Source: Staphylococcus simulans (GTDB lineage: Bacteria; Bacillota; Bacilli; Staphylococcales; Staphylococcaceae). Taken from it: 58,484 bases of DNA. Of this stretch, positions 1-7,766 are shown piece by piece; position 1 is the stretch's first letter; the number at the start of each line of letters is the position of its first letter. Made by a program: the position numbers and the translations under genes. The notes beneath the pieces were generated by a model. The model was not told the DNA's origin. It worked only from the letters and a program-made list of their open reading frames with translations, and did not search any database. Where the stretch lies: the NCBI RefSeq assembly GCF_003043455.1, contig NZ_PZGG01000009.1:1-58484 (forward strand). The letters run 5' to 3'.

Positions 1-95
1 ATGTCATAATGTAAAGTACATTGAACCATAATATAATAAACACATGAGAAAGTTGAATAGATGGTGGCAAATCTAATTTAAAGGAGGTGATGCCT

Positions 96-134
96 ATGGT
101 ATCGCTGAATTTAGAAAGGAAATGCCTTAAATGA
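96..134 (+). CDS. leader mini-ORF upstream of SprG-like toxin (12 codons)
   Basis: A 12-codon frame starting with MVSLNLERK follows a strong AAAGGAGGTG ribosome site. Its TGA overlaps the ATG of the next frame as ATGA, which suggests translational coupling. In S. aureus sprG1 a similar N-terminal extension (MVALLKSLERR...) is in frame with the inner start, giving two toxin forms. Here the two frames are offset, so only the inner peptide carries the membrane segment. The comparison with SprG1 is from memory; the offset is read directly. Confidence 0.5.
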   Translation: MVSLNLERKCLK

Positions 135-358
135 CAACATTTGAAGTCATAGTATTGCTACTGGCATTTGGTGAATTTATACTAAATCTAGTCTCTACTA
201 TTACGAAATTTGTTGAAAAAAGAGATAAAAAAATAAGCCATCTTTCTGCTTTGACTAAGGAAATGGCTTATTTTAAAAATTTTCTATGTCACCGTCTTTT
301 AACGGGCTCAAAGAATCGTGTGATAGCACAATTCTTTTATAACATAAATGTATTATAA
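131..358 (+). CDS. SprG/holin-like type I toxin peptide, unusually long
   Basis: The frame encodes 75 residues. The first 30 or so (MTTFEVIVLLLAFGEFILNL..., then KFVEKRDKK) match the pattern of small holin-like type I toxins of the SprG/TxpA kind: short N-terminus, one membrane helix, then a basic tail. Such peptides normally end soon after the lysines. This frame runs on through a hairpin at 232-272 that looks like a terminator, so the C-terminal 40 residues may not be made, or the original stop has been lost. An AGGAAATGCC site precedes the ATG. An antisense antitoxin RNA is expected on the minus strand but cannot be delimited by eye. Confidence 0.55.
   Translation: MTTFEVIVLLLAFGEFILNLVSTITKFVEKRDKKISHLSALTKEMAYFKNFLCHRLLTGSKNRVIAQFFYNINVL
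232..272. terminator. hairpin inside toxin frame, probable bidirectional terminator
   Basis: AATAAGCCAT (232-241) pairs perfectly with ATGGCTTATT (263-272). A-rich sequence lies before it and TTTT follows. In type I toxin-antitoxin loci the toxin mRNA and antisense RNA often end at such overlapping hairpins. Confidence 0.5.
313..338 (+). terminator. Rho-independent terminator-like hairpin in toxin 3' region
   Basis: GAATCGTG (313-320) pairs with CACAATTC (327-334) with one mismatch, followed by TTTT. The preceding GTCACCGTCTTT (288-299) recurs exactly at 2411-2422, before a similar hairpin. Confidence 0.5.
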
Positions 359-402
359 ATACAATAATAAATAATGTGTAAAAACATTTCTAGCTAAACA
401 TT

Positions 403-468
403 TCACAATCTTGTGACAAATAAAGAAATGTGGTTTAATTAAGAAAACGCTTTCATAAAGTTGTCACA
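403..468 (+). promoter_or_regulatory. cstA control region: cre-like site flanked by inverted repeats
   Basis: AGAAAACGCTTTCA (442-455) matches the catabolite-responsive element bound by CcpA with one departure from consensus. It is flanked by TGTGACAA (412-419) and TTGTCACA (461-468), an 8-bp inverted repeat. A second palindrome, TCACAA-TC-TTGTGA, lies at 403-416. Together they suggest carbon control plus another regulator. The sites are seen; the binding proteins are inferred. Confidence 0.55.
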
Positions 469-511
469 TCTTGAACTACAGGGAGAGAGATAGAAAAAGG
501 GGGATTGTGAA

Positions 512-1969
512 ATGATTACGTTTATTGTTTCTATCATTTTACTAGTTATTGGTTATTTCACTTATGGAAAGTACATTGATAAGATGTTTGGACCGAAAAC
601 AGGAAGACCGACACCAGCACATCATCAACGAGATAATGTTGACTTTGTACCGATGAAGACATCGTCTAACTCGTTAATTCAGTTACTGAATATTGCGGGA
701 GTAGGTCCGATCTTCGGACCAATTATGGGGGCATTGTATGGACCGGTCGCATTTTTATGGATTGTTTTAGGGTGTATTTTCGCAGGGGCAGTTCATGATT
801 ATTTAACAGGTATGATTTCTATTCGAAACAAAGGGGCACATCTACCTGAACTTGCGAGTAAATTCTTAGGGAAGGTCATGAAGCACTTCGTTAATATCTT
901 CTCGATTTTATTGTTGCTGCTTACGGGGACAGTATTCGTGACGAGTCCAGCGTTATTGCTTCATAACATGATGGACGGTCGTATTGCATTAGGTGTTATT
1001 ATCTTCGTTATTTTTGTTTACTACATTCTTTCAACGATTTTACCGATTGATAAAATTATTGGACGTGTTTATCCAGTCTTTGGAGCGTTATTGTTAATCA
1101 GTGCGGTCGCAATGGGCTTTCGTTTAATTCAAACAGGTGCACCGATTCCAGAGTTAAGTTTAAAAAATATGCATCCTGATGGTGCACCGATTTTCCCACT
1201 GTTATTCTTTACGATTACATGTGGTGCATTATCAGGTTTCCATGCGACACAAACACCGATTATTTCACGTACTGCGAACAATGAAAAGAATGGCCGCTTT
1301 ATCTTCTACGGCATGATGGTCGCAGAAGGGATTATCGCGATGATCTGGGCAGCAGCAGGTATGAGTTTATTTAACGGTTACCAAGGCTTGCAAGGAGTGC
1401 TTGCGAAAGGGGAAGCAGCACTTGTTGTGAGTGAGGCATCTCACTTATTGCTTGGTTCTGTTTTAGGTACAATCGCGGTATTAGGTGTTATTGTCTTGCC
1501 TATCACAAGTGGTGATACATCATTTAGAAGTGCACGTATGATTATTGCGGATTACTTGAATGTGAATCAACGTTCTCTAGTTAAACGTATTATTGTCGCA
1601 GCACCATTGTTTATTATCAGTTTCGGCTTAACACAAATTGATTTCACGATTCTATGGCGTTACTTCTCATGGGCAAACCAAACAACAGCAGTGGTCGCAT
1701 TATGGGTCGGCGCAATGTATCTGTTGCTAGCTAAGAAGAACTTCTGGGTAGCAGCTGTACCTGCGACATTCATGACTTGGAATATCTTTGTTTATATCTT
1801 AAGTCAGAAGATTGGTTTTGGTTTAAATTTAACACTTAGCTATTATTTAGGTGCTGTCTTAACATTAATTTGGATTGCTTATTTCATTTATCAATACAAG
1901 AAAGTGACAGCAGGTGTGAAATTTGAGTTAGATCATCCAATCGTGTCACAGCGCGATGCGGCAGTCTAA
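512..1969 (+). CDS. cstA: CstA-family carbon starvation / peptide or pyruvate transporter
   Basis: This 485-residue polytopic membrane protein has the CstA hallmarks: an N-terminal hydrophobic helix followed by a YGKYIDKMFG segment, then NIAGVGPIFGPIMGALYGP and the AGAVHDYLTGMISIRNKG block. Gram-positive members are shorter than the roughly 700-residue E. coli CstA, so the length is normal. The family imports peptides or pyruvate during carbon starvation. A GGGGG ribosome site lies 8-10 nt before the ATG. A cre-like site lies about 60 nt upstream, which agrees with repression by good carbon sources. The gene is monocistronic and ends at a clear terminator. The exact substrate is not evident. 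Confidence 0.88.
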   Translation: MITFIVSIILLVIGYFTYGKYIDKMFGPKTGRPTPAHHQRDNVDFVPMKTSSNSLIQLLNIAGVGPIFGPIMGALYGPVAFLWIVLGCIFAGAVHDYLTGMISIRNKGAHLPELASKFLGKVMKHFVNIFSILLLLLTGTVFVTSPALLLHNMMDGRIALGVIIFVIFVYYILSTILPIDKIIGRVYPVFGALLLISAVAMGFRLIQTGAPIPELSLKNMHPDGAPIFPLLFFTITCGALSGFHATQTPIISRTANNEKNGRFIFYGMMVAEGIIAMIWAAAGMSLFNGYQGLQGVLAKGEAALVVSEASHLLLGSVLGTIAVLGVIVLPITSGDTSFRSARMIIADYLNVNQRSLVKRIIVAAPLFIISFGLTQIDFTILWRYFSWANQTTAVVALWVGAMYLLLAKKNFWVAAVPATFMTWNIFVYILSQKIGFGLNLTLSYYLGAVLTLIWIAYFIYQYKKVTAGVKFELDHPIVSQRDAAV

Positions 1970-1996
1970 CAAGGTGTCTTAAATAGTTTAGATCAA

Positions 1997-2025
1997 CCCG
2001 TACTCTTCGAAGAGTGCGGGTTTTT
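1997..2025 (+). terminator. Rho-independent terminator after cstA
   Basis: CCCGTACTCT (1997-2006) pairs over 10 bp with AGAGTGCGGG (2011-2020), with one G-T pair and a TCGA loop, followed by TTTTT. Confidence 0.88.
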
Positions 2026-2149
2026 AAGTTGTACTAAAATAATGTATTCACTTTAGACACTTAAGCAATATTTATATACGTTTAGGAAATTTTAAACGCC
2101 ATTGCGTTACCCTATGATAGAGTGAGGAACGTAAGGAAGGTGACTTAAA

Positions 2150-2386
2150 ATGACACAGCATAAAGAGACAGTTCCCTACCAAAAAGAACGTGTGATGAAT
2201 GGTTATGTATTATTGTTATTTAGTATCATAATTATCATGAATCGTTTACTTACATATGCATTAACAGAAGATCTTAAACAAACCTTACTGTCTTATTTCT
2301 TTTTCATTCAAATAATGTGTTTAGTTACATACACCACAATTTTGTTTAGGTTGAAGGATAAGAAAGAAATACGAGGGTTATGGTAG
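2150..2386 (+). CDS. small two-helix membrane protein, unknown
   Basis: A 78-residue protein has a polar N-terminus (MTQHKETVPYQKERV), a hydrophobic helix at about 20-38, a second at about 47-67, and a charged tail (LKDKKEIRG). GGAAGGTGACTTAAA precedes the ATG. I do not recognise a family. It lies alone between cstA and the convergent trhO, and is followed by sequence resembling the 3' end of the SprG-like locus. It could be a degenerate toxin-type peptide or an ordinary small membrane protein. Confidence 0.55.
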   Translation: MTQHKETVPYQKERVMNGYVLLLFSIIIIMNRLLTYALTEDLKQTLLSYFFFIQIMCLVTYTTILFRLKDKKEIRGLW

Positions 2387-2410
2387 CATTTATTTTTTAA
2401 CCTTCAATGC

Positions 2411-2470
2411 GTCACCGTCTTTGAAAAGGCCTCTAAAGCATCGTGTACCACCACGGCGCTTTTTCTTTTC
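2411..2470 (+). terminator. terminator module related to the SprG-like locus
   Basis: GTCACCGTCTTT (2411-2422) is identical to 288-299. It is followed by GCATCGTG (2438-2445) pairing with CACGGCGC (2452-2459), with one mismatch and one G-T pair, and then a T-rich run. The architecture repeats that seen at 288-338. Confidence 0.6.
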
Positions 2471-2509
2471 ATCTATATTATGACACAATTTAAATATAGA
2501 CATAAAAAA

Positions 2510-2530
2510 GATGGGTACCGAATACCCATC
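2510..2530 (-). terminator. terminator of trhO
   Basis: GATGGGTA (2510-2517) pairs with TACCCATC (2523-2530). On the minus strand the stem is followed by a run of T residues. Confidence 0.8.
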
Positions 2531-2543
2531 GCGTTTTGAATAA

Positions 2544-3497
2544 TTATTGATGAACAGTTTCTTTAAAGTTTTCTAAACGGCGTTCTTTTTCCTCATCACT
2601 GAGATTGTGTTTCGCTACATAGCGATTACGTTCGTGCTCTGCACATTCTTTACAGCAAGCACCTAAATAACGGTGTTCGTTTTCTTCTGATACTAAGATT
2701 TGTTTATTACATTCAGGGTTGCTGCAGTTGATATAACGTTCGCATGGTGTACCATCGAACCATTCTTTACCAATCACTGTTTTTTCTACTTGGTTAACGT
2801 CTACACTGATACGTTCATCGAAGACGTACATTTTACCGTCCCATAATTCACCTTGTGTTTCAGGGTCTTTACCGTAGGTTGCGATACCGCCTTCTAATTG
2901 TGCAACATCTTCAAAGCCTTCTTTAAGTAAGAAGCCTGAGAATTTTTCACAACGGATACCGCCTGTACAATAAGTGACAATCTTCTTATCCATGAACATA
3001 TCTTTATTGTCTCTGATCCATTGTGGTAAATCACGGAAACGTGTAATGTTTGGACGAACTGCGCCACGGAAATGACCTAAATCAAACTCATAGTCATTAC
3101 GTGCGTCTAAGACGATAGTATCTTCATCATCTAATGCTTCTCTGAATTCTTTAGGTGATAAATATTTACCTGTTGTCTCACGTGGATCAATATCATGTTC
3201 TAAATCAAGTGCGACAATTTCATGTCTTGGACGTACATGCATTTTCTTGAATGCATGGCCTTCTGCTTCATCAATCTTGAATGTGATATCTTTGAAGCGT
3301 TCATCTGCACGCATATGTGCAATATAAGCATCTGTATCTTCTTTTGTTCCTGATAACGTACCATTAATCCCTTCAGTAGAGACTAAAATACGACCTTTTA
3401 AATTGTGTGCTTTACAGAACTCTAAGTGTTCTGCCGCATACGTTTCTGGGTCATCTATAGTGACATATTTATAATATAACAATACTCTATAATCCAT
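2544..3497 (-). CDS. trhO: tRNA uridine-34 hydroxylase, rhodanese-like (TrhO/YceA/YbfQ)
   Basis: This 317-residue protein belongs to the UPF0176/TrhO family, which performs oxygen-dependent 5-hydroxylation of U34 in tRNA anticodons. An N-terminal acylphosphatase-like domain covers about 1-95 (EGINGTLSG). A rhodanese domain follows, with the active loop [13 protein letters not shown], putting the catalytic Cys at 177. A C-terminal Cys-rich segment (CSNPEC and CCKEC) may bind metal. Length and motifs are typical. A GAGGAG ribosome site precedes the ATG. The gene is monocistronic and ends at the hairpin at 2510-2530. Confidence 0.92.
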   Translation of the reverse strand: MDYRVLLYYKYVTIDDPETYAAEHLEFCKAHNLKGRILVSTEGINGTLSGTKEDTDAYIAHMRADERFKDITFKIDEAEGHAFKKMHVRPRHEIVALDLEHDIDPRETTGKYLSPKEFREALDDEDTIVLDARNDYEFDLGHFRGAVRPNITRFRDLPQWIRDNKDMFMDKKIVTYCTGGIRCEKFSGFLLKEGFEDVAQLEGGIATYGKDPETQGELWDGKMYVFDERISVDVNQVEKTVIGKEWFDGTPCERYINCSNPECNKQILVSEENEHRYLGACCKECAEHERNRYVAKHNLSDEEKERRLENFKETVHQ

Positions 3498-3792
3498 ATT
3501 ATGATACTCCTCAATCTTTCTATCTATTTCTCATTATAAAGGAAAAAGTTAAAACCTAAATGATGCATTAGACCTATTTTTACCGATTTACATTATTTTC
3601 CACTGTAATAGCTTAACAAATCATTGTAAATATGCAATAAGTTTGTTTGTGAACTTAATATTGAACGCACTAAAATAGGGTGAATAAAGCAAAGAATTAT
3701 TATAAATAAAGAGCTTGAAAACTAAATCACACTTGTTTTTCACACAAACGGGTATAATAACTATATACAGAACTTTAAATGAGGTGAGAAAC

Positions 3793-4065
3793 ATGGCAGA
3801 GATTAAACATAACAATAATAAATTTTATGTCGGTGATGAAGCGAAACCAGATGCAGAAATGGATTATACAATGAACGACAATGTGATGACGATTACACAC
3901 ACAGGTGTAGATCCAAGCTTACGTGGACAAGGTGTCGGTAATCAATTAGTCCATGCTGGTTTAGAGTATGCGAAAGAAAACAACTTAAAAATTGATGCAC
4001 AATGCTGGTTCGCAAAAGCATTTATTGAAAATACAGATGATAAAGAGATTTTAGTAAATAAATAA
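3793..4065 (+). CDS. small GNAT acetyltransferase, YjdJ-type
   Basis: This 90-residue protein is of the minimal GCN5-related type (Acetyltransf_CG). The core TGVDPSLRGQGVGNQLVHAGLEYA is the acetyl-CoA-binding loop, followed by the conserved Cys segment DAQCWFAKAF. I start it at the ATG after GAGGTGAGAAAC; an upstream in-frame extension has no ribosome site. A TATAAT box lies at 3753-3758. A close paralogue with a frameshift lies at 5887-6167. The acceptor substrate is unknown. Confidence 0.85.
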   Translation: MAEIKHNNNKFYVGDEAKPDAEMDYTMNDNVMTITHTGVDPSLRGQGVGNQLVHAGLEYAKENNLKIDAQCWFAKAFIENTDDKEILVNK

Positions 4066-4084
4066 AAATAAGCGTACAAAAGAG

Positions 4085-4118
4085 GCGCGTTAGTCTGAAG
4101 GCTAGCGCGCTTATTTTA
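4085..4118. terminator. terminator between GNAT gene and TDT gene
   Basis: GCGCGTTAG (4085-4093) pairs with CTAGCGCGC (4102-4110), followed by TTATTTTA. It is GC-rich and sits between convergent genes. Confidence 0.8.
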
Positions 4119-5036
4119 TGCGTTAAAGATATGTTTTGTATAACGGAAATAGACCCACGCGATTACACATCCCGCAAAGATGATTTCAATAACCGCAAGG
4201 ATTCCAAGCATTTCCTGGGAAATACCAGGGAGGTCTAATTGTGTATAAAGGTGATACGTTGATGCGGCTGTTACAGCCCATGGGAAAGTCAGCGCAGCAT
4301 ACGCGGGTTTGAATCGTTTCTCAATGATTTGAGGCAAGAAAATAATTGAGAACACAAATAGAAATTGCGCGATTACAAAATAAAACAGAATATAACTGAC
4401 TGATAAACTTTCGGCATAAGATAGATATGCATTTAAACATAAAGATGCAGGCGCACTAATAATCACTGCCATTGGTAATTGGTCTTTCGGATAATAATGC
4501 CACATTCTTTCGAGTAAAATAAACGCTAAAAGAATCCAAAATAAGACTGAACTGAAATCTATCGCAAAGATACCAATTTTAGCGTAGAACGATGAAGCTG
4601 TCTCACCAATAACGCCAATACCGACAAACATTACAAACCAACTCGTATTAGGATACGTACGGTGTTTTAATATGAAATAAACGATAAACCAAATCATTAA
4701 GATGATATGTAGTAATACAGCACCTATCCAGAAACCTGTAAGTATTATGTTATCTATATGGAACTGTGATTTTAAAATTGAAGCGAATGTCATGAAACTC
4801 ATAGGTAATGCAGGCATAATCGCAAAAGTGTTACTGTCGTTTAATTCTAAGCCTAATGCTTTCGGAAAGCGTATTAGCTTTATAAAAAATAAAACTAAGC
4901 AAATACTGCCTAAAGTAGTTGCTAATAAACCTAGCCAAGTTAAGTGGATTTGAAATAATATGTGACTGAATGTAAATGTACCTAAAGATAAACCGCAAAT
5001 TGCGGCAGGTACGTTTTGAATCATGGATTTAAACAT
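4116..5036 (-). CDS. TDT-family (TehA/SLAC1-like) transporter
   Basis: A protein of about 306 residues with ten predicted membrane helices and the TDT-type opening NVPAAICGLSLGTFTFSHIL. The family includes tellurite-resistance/dicarboxylate carriers and SLAC1 anion channels. An upstream in-frame ATG at 5084 would add 16 hydrophilic residues but has no good ribosome site. The ATG at 5036 has AGGCAGG upstream and places the first helix normally. The gene is monocistronic. The substrate is not known. Confidence 0.75.
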   Translation of the reverse strand: MFKSMIQNVPAAICGLSLGTFTFSHILFQIHLTWLGLLATTLGSICLVLFFIKLIRFPKALGLELNDSNTFAIMPALPMSFMTFASILKSQFHIDNIILTGFWIGAVLLHIILMIWFIVYFILKHRTYPNTSWFVMFVGIGVIGETASSFYAKIGIFAIDFSSVLFWILLAFILLERMWHYYPKDQLPMAVIISAPASLCLNAYLSYAESLSVSYILFYFVIAQFLFVFSIIFLPQIIEKRFKPAYAALTFPWAVTAASTYHLYTQLDLPGISQEMLGILAVIEIIFAGCVIAWVYFRYTKHIFNA

Positions 5037-5140
5037 ATATGTAGCCTGCCTATTCTCTCTCTTTGTATGTTCAAAGTATAGCACTGCTCATATGATTAAG
5101 AAACAGAGTGAAACGTAGATGATTTGAAAAGATAATGAAA

Positions 5141-5167
5141 TAGAGAGAACCTTTTGGGTTCCCTCTA
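5141..5167 (-). terminator. terminator of the Pro/Gln-rich membrane protein gene
   Basis: TAGAGAGAACC (5141-5151) pairs with GGTTCCCTCTA (5157-5167), with one mismatch. T-rich sequence follows on the minus strand. Confidence 0.7.
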
Positions 5168-5173
5168 TTAAGA

Positions 5174-5653
5174 TTAATGGCCTTGACCTTGCGGTTGTTG
5201 TGCAGGCTGTCCTGGTTTTTGTTGTTGGACAGGTTGTGGCTGAGGTTGCGGTTTCGGTTGTGTTTGTTGTGGTTGTGGTTTTGGTTCTGGATGTGATACG
5301 CCACCTTCTCCAGGTTTATATTCTTTTGGTTCTTCTTTTTCTTGTTTAGGTTCAGGTTTTTCTTCAGGTTGAGGTGCTTGATAGATATGTACAGTTGATT
5401 GTTGGACCTCATGATGTACTTGTTCTTCTACTACAGGTTCTTCTGGCGCTTCTTGCTTATGTTCTTTTTTCTCTTTTTTCTCAGTTTTCTTCTCTTTTTG
5501 TTTTTCTTTATCTTCATAGTATTTCGCAGCATCTACTTGATCGCTGCTGTGATGCTTATATTTATCATAAGCAATCATTCCAGTGACAATGACAGCTGTC
5601 ACAAGCAGTGCAGTAACAACGACTGCTAGAATACGTTTGATAGCTTGAAACAT
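5174..5653 (-). CDS. membrane-anchored Lys/Glu- then Pro/Gln-rich protein
   Basis: A 159-residue protein has a short basic N-terminus, one hydrophobic helix at about 8-28 (AVVVTALLVTAVIVTGMI), a charged Lys/Glu segment at about 48-70 and a tail made largely of PQ and PK dipeptides. The tail looks like a cell-wall-spanning spacer. There is no LPXTG motif or known enzymatic domain. The composition suggests an N-terminally anchored surface or divisome-type protein; the function is not recognised. Opposite-strand frames here are composition shadows. Confidence 0.7.
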   Translation of the reverse strand: MFQAIKRILAVVVTALLVTAVIVTGMIAYDKYKHHSSDQVDAAKYYEDKEKQKEKKTEKKEKKEHKQEAPEEPVVEEQVHHEVQQSTVHIYQAPQPEEKPEPKQEKEEPKEYKPGEGGVSHPEPKPQPQQTQPKPQPQPQPVQQQKPGQPAQQPQGQGH

Positions 5654-5823
5654 GATGTTGGCTCCCTATATCTATAGTTTTCTCTTGTTGCTTAGTGTAT
5701 ATCTTCATTCTAAGTTTATAGAATTGTCTTACGCTTTTCCACTCTTTTTATATTAAATGAACGTTACAATATTAAAACGAATAAAGATTAAGTGGATGTT
5801 TGTCATTTGAAATCATTCATAGT

Positions 5824-5848
5824 GTTTAGAAAGAGAAGTTAGTGGTAT
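5824..5848 (+). promoter_or_regulatory. possible SigB-type promoter
   Basis: GTTT (5824-5827), a 15-nt spacer and TGGTAT (5843-5848) approximate the staphylococcal sigma-B pattern GWWT-N14-17-GGGWAD with one mismatch, about 40 nt before the GNAT pseudogene start. Confidence 0.35.
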
Positions 5849-5886
5849 AACTTTTATACTAACTTATTTGAAAGTGAGGAGATAGT

Positions 5887-6167
5887 ATGGCAGAGATTAA
5901 ACACGGACACAATAAATTCTATGTAGGAGAGTCAGAAGAAATCCAGATGCAGAAATGACATATGTACCGACAGGCAAAGATAAAATTATTATCGATCATA
6001 CAGGTGTAGATGAAAGTTTACGTGGACAAGGTATTGCGAAGCAGTTAGTTGAAGCGGGTGTGAATTACGCACGAGAAAATGATATTAAAATTTTAGCTAC
6101 TTGCCCATTTGCTAAGCAAGTATTAGAAGAGACACCGGAGTATCATGACGTCTTACTAAAAGGTTAG
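5887..6167 (+). pseudogene. frameshifted GNAT acetyltransferase paralogue
   Basis: From the ATG at 5887 (after GAGGAGATAGT) the frame reads MAEIKHGHNKFYVGESEE, closely matching the gene at 3793. It then hits a TGA. One base earlier or later the reading continues as NPDAEMTYVP and on through TGVDESLRGQGIAKQLVEAGV to the normal end. The break falls at a short A run (5939-5941), and one missing A would restore a protein of about 93 residues. The downstream part keeps the full acetyl-CoA loop. It may be a real mutation, a sequencing error, or a phase-variable tract, though three As is short for that. Confidence 0.8.
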
Positions 6168-6228
6168 TCTTAGGTATGTCTTGAAACCTTATAATGACAA
6201 GGGTTAGTGTGTTTGAGGTAAGTGTAAA

Positions 6229-6264
6229 GAAGCGCTGAGTTATGACGTCCCAGCGCTTCTTTTT
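6229..6264 (+). terminator. terminator after GNAT pseudogene
   Basis: GAAGCGCTG (6229-6237) pairs with CAGCGCTTC (6251-6259), followed by TTTTT. Confidence 0.85.
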
Positions 6265-6323
6265 AATGCGATTTCATCTTAATTTTAATCGTAAATATTA
6301 CATATAATCTTTAGATTTTTAAC

Positions 6324-7250
6324 TTAGATTTCTTCTAACTGGTCTTCAATTTGTTCACGTTTGTGTTCTAAGAAATCAGGTAATGCGAGTTTACTTCCTA
6401 AGTCTTTGACGTCTGTATCGACCGTAAAACCAGGTGCTTCTGTCGCAAACTCATATAAAATTTTGTTGTTGCGATAGTAGATAGATTTAAAGAAATAACG
6501 ATCAATAATACCTGAAGTACTGCCAGGTAATTGTTCTAATTTATCTAACAGTGTTTCTAAAGCTTCATCAGTTGGGACGCTCACTGCGATGTGATGTATA
6601 TAACCACGTCCAGGTTTTACACTTTGCCCTTGTTCTTCCACTAAAGCAAAGTCTGTGTAACGTCCATTAGGATTTAATGTGTAAACATTATCGTCACCTA
6701 AGTGCGCTTGGTAACCTAATATATTGGTTAGGAAGTCGATGGTAGGTTGTAAATTACGGAGATGTAATTCGACAGGACCCATACCTAAAATTTGAACTTC
6801 TTGTGGTATATCTGTATAAGGATTCGCATGCCAAGCGTTAGGAACTGCGTTGTCACCATTAACCATAAGTACTAATTTCAAGCCGTCAGGATCTTCAAAA
6901 GCTAATGCTTGTTGTCTGAGGTATGTGATGGCTTCTGTTTCAACGTGATACTGGTTCAAACGTTCACTGAAATAATCTAGTGCTGCTTCATCAGGTACAA
7001 GTAAAACTAAACGTTCAATACTATTTGTGCCTGAATGGTGTTTACCTAACATTTTCATTTCGAAGAAAGTTAATAGAGTACCTGGCGCACCTGTTTCATC
7101 CCCATAGAATAAGTGGTACATCGATGGATTATCTTGGTTGACTGATTTTTCAATTAAGCGTAAGCCTAAGACTTCTGTATAAAAATGTTTATTTTCACGC
7201 GCGTCTTTTGTGTACATTGAGATATGATGATGTCCTGTAATCAGTGTCAT
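6324..7250 (-). CDS. VOC ring-cleaving dioxygenase, MhqO/MhqE-like
   Basis: This 308-residue protein has two tandem vicinal-oxygen-chelate modules, beginning TGHHHISMYTKDARENKHFYTEVLGLRL and, in the second half, GPVELHLRNLQPTIDFLTNILGY. Putative metal ligands are the N-terminal His cluster (HHH at about 7-9), YIHHIAVSV and the late Glu in ILYEFATEAPG. The family includes MhqO of B. subtilis and MhqE of S. aureus, which act in quinone and catechol stress. A GGAGGG ribosome site precedes the ATG. No MhqR-type regulator is adjacent, so regulation is unclear. Confidence 0.82.
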   Translation of the reverse strand: MTLITGHHHISMYTKDARENKHFYTEVLGLRLIEKSVNQDNPSMYHLFYGDETGAPGTLLTFFEMKMLGKHHSGTNSIERLVLLVPDEAALDYFSERLNQYHVETEAITYLRQQALAFEDPDGLKLVLMVNGDNAVPNAWHANPYTDIPQEVQILGMGPVELHLRNLQPTIDFLTNILGYQAHLGDDNVYTLNPNGRYTDFALVEEQGQSVKPGRGYIHHIAVSVPTDEALETLLDKLEQLPGSTSGIIDRYFFKSIYYRNNKILYEFATEAPGFTVDTDVKDLGSKLALPDFLEHKREQIEDQLEEI

Positions 7251-7386
7251 ACTATCCCTCCTGTTTATCTAGTATACTTTTTATACCTATATCATAACCG
7301 TTTCCTTAACATAAAGAAAGTTTTATGTTTGTTTGTATAAATTTACCCCAACTTTTGACAAAACACGCAAACCTTAAGTTTTTGCT

Positions 7387-7415
7387 TTGAGGATAATCGT
7401 GTTATCGGGCATAAT
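7387..7415 (+). promoter_or_regulatory. predicted promoter of the 59-residue membrane protein gene
   Basis: TTGAGG (7387-7392), a 17-nt spacer and CATAAT (7410-7415). The spacer holds the inverted repeat GATAA-TCGTG-TTATC (7392-7406), placed where a repressor would block transcription. Confidence 0.45.
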
Positions 7416-7453
7416 AGAAGCAAATACCTAAGAGAAATAGATGGGGTGAAACG

Positions 7454-7633
7454 ATGAACTTGGTGAAAATATCGCTGTTAATTGCATTAATGTGCTTGTT
7501 AGCGTTGATTGAAATGATAGTCGCATCAACTATAGGACTAAACTATATCGTGGCTGTACTCATCACGATAGTTATGGTTGTATGTATCGTATTAATCATA
7601 CTCGAGATATTTAAAGGTAGAAGGAAACAATAG
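7454..7633 (+). CDS. small two-helix membrane protein (59 aa)
   Basis: A short frame of 59 codons starts at the ATG after ATGGGGTGAAACG. It encodes MNLVKISLLIALMCLLAL..., with two hydrophobic helices at about 5-26 and 31-53 and a basic tail (FKGRRKQ). It has its own promoter and a terminator directly after it, which supports expression. No family is recognised. Confidence 0.65.
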   Translation: MNLVKISLLIALMCLLALIEMIVASTIGLNYIVAVLITIVMVVCIVLIILEIFKGRRKQ

Positions 7634-7646
7634 ATAGCTAAAGAGA

Positions 7647-7698
7647 AACCTGATCCGGCCAGTTTGCGTATGCATCCGTCTAGATCAGGTTATTTTTT
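7647..7698 (+). terminator. terminator after the 59-aa gene
   Basis: AACCTGATC (7647-7655) pairs with GATCAGGTT (7683-7691), with a 27-nt loop that can fold further. ATTTTTTA follows. Confidence 0.75.
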
Positions 7699-7714
7699 AT
7701 GGGAAAATAGCGAA

Positions 7715-7746
7715 AACACTCGTACATGTAACAGTGTTATGTTACA
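7715..7746 (+). promoter_or_regulatory. nested inverted repeats at the yhbDE promoter
   Basis: Two overlapping dyads occur: AACACT (7715-7720) with AGTGTT (7733-7738), and TGTAAC (7727-7732) with GTTACA (7741-7746). They end 20 nt before the yhbD ATG. YhbD has a MerR-like helix-turn-helix, so autoregulation is a natural guess. Confidence 0.5.
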
Positions 7747-7766
7747 TTATGATTAGGAGGATAATT

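Noticed and set aside
3728-3758. SigB promoter before the intact GNAT gene (GTTT...GGGTAT)
   Set aside because: The spacing is only 11 nt, too short for SigB; the TATAAT at 3753-3758 is better read as a sigma-A box.
3621-3815. 64-codon minus frame upstream of the GNAT gene
   Set aside because: It covers the GNAT promoter and has no ribosome site or family pattern.
5071-5653. Asn/Lys-rich minus frame and Phe/Leu-rich plus frames at the Pro/Gln-rich gene
   Set aside because: They arise from its low-complexity DNA; only the frame with a normal N-terminal membrane helix makes sense.
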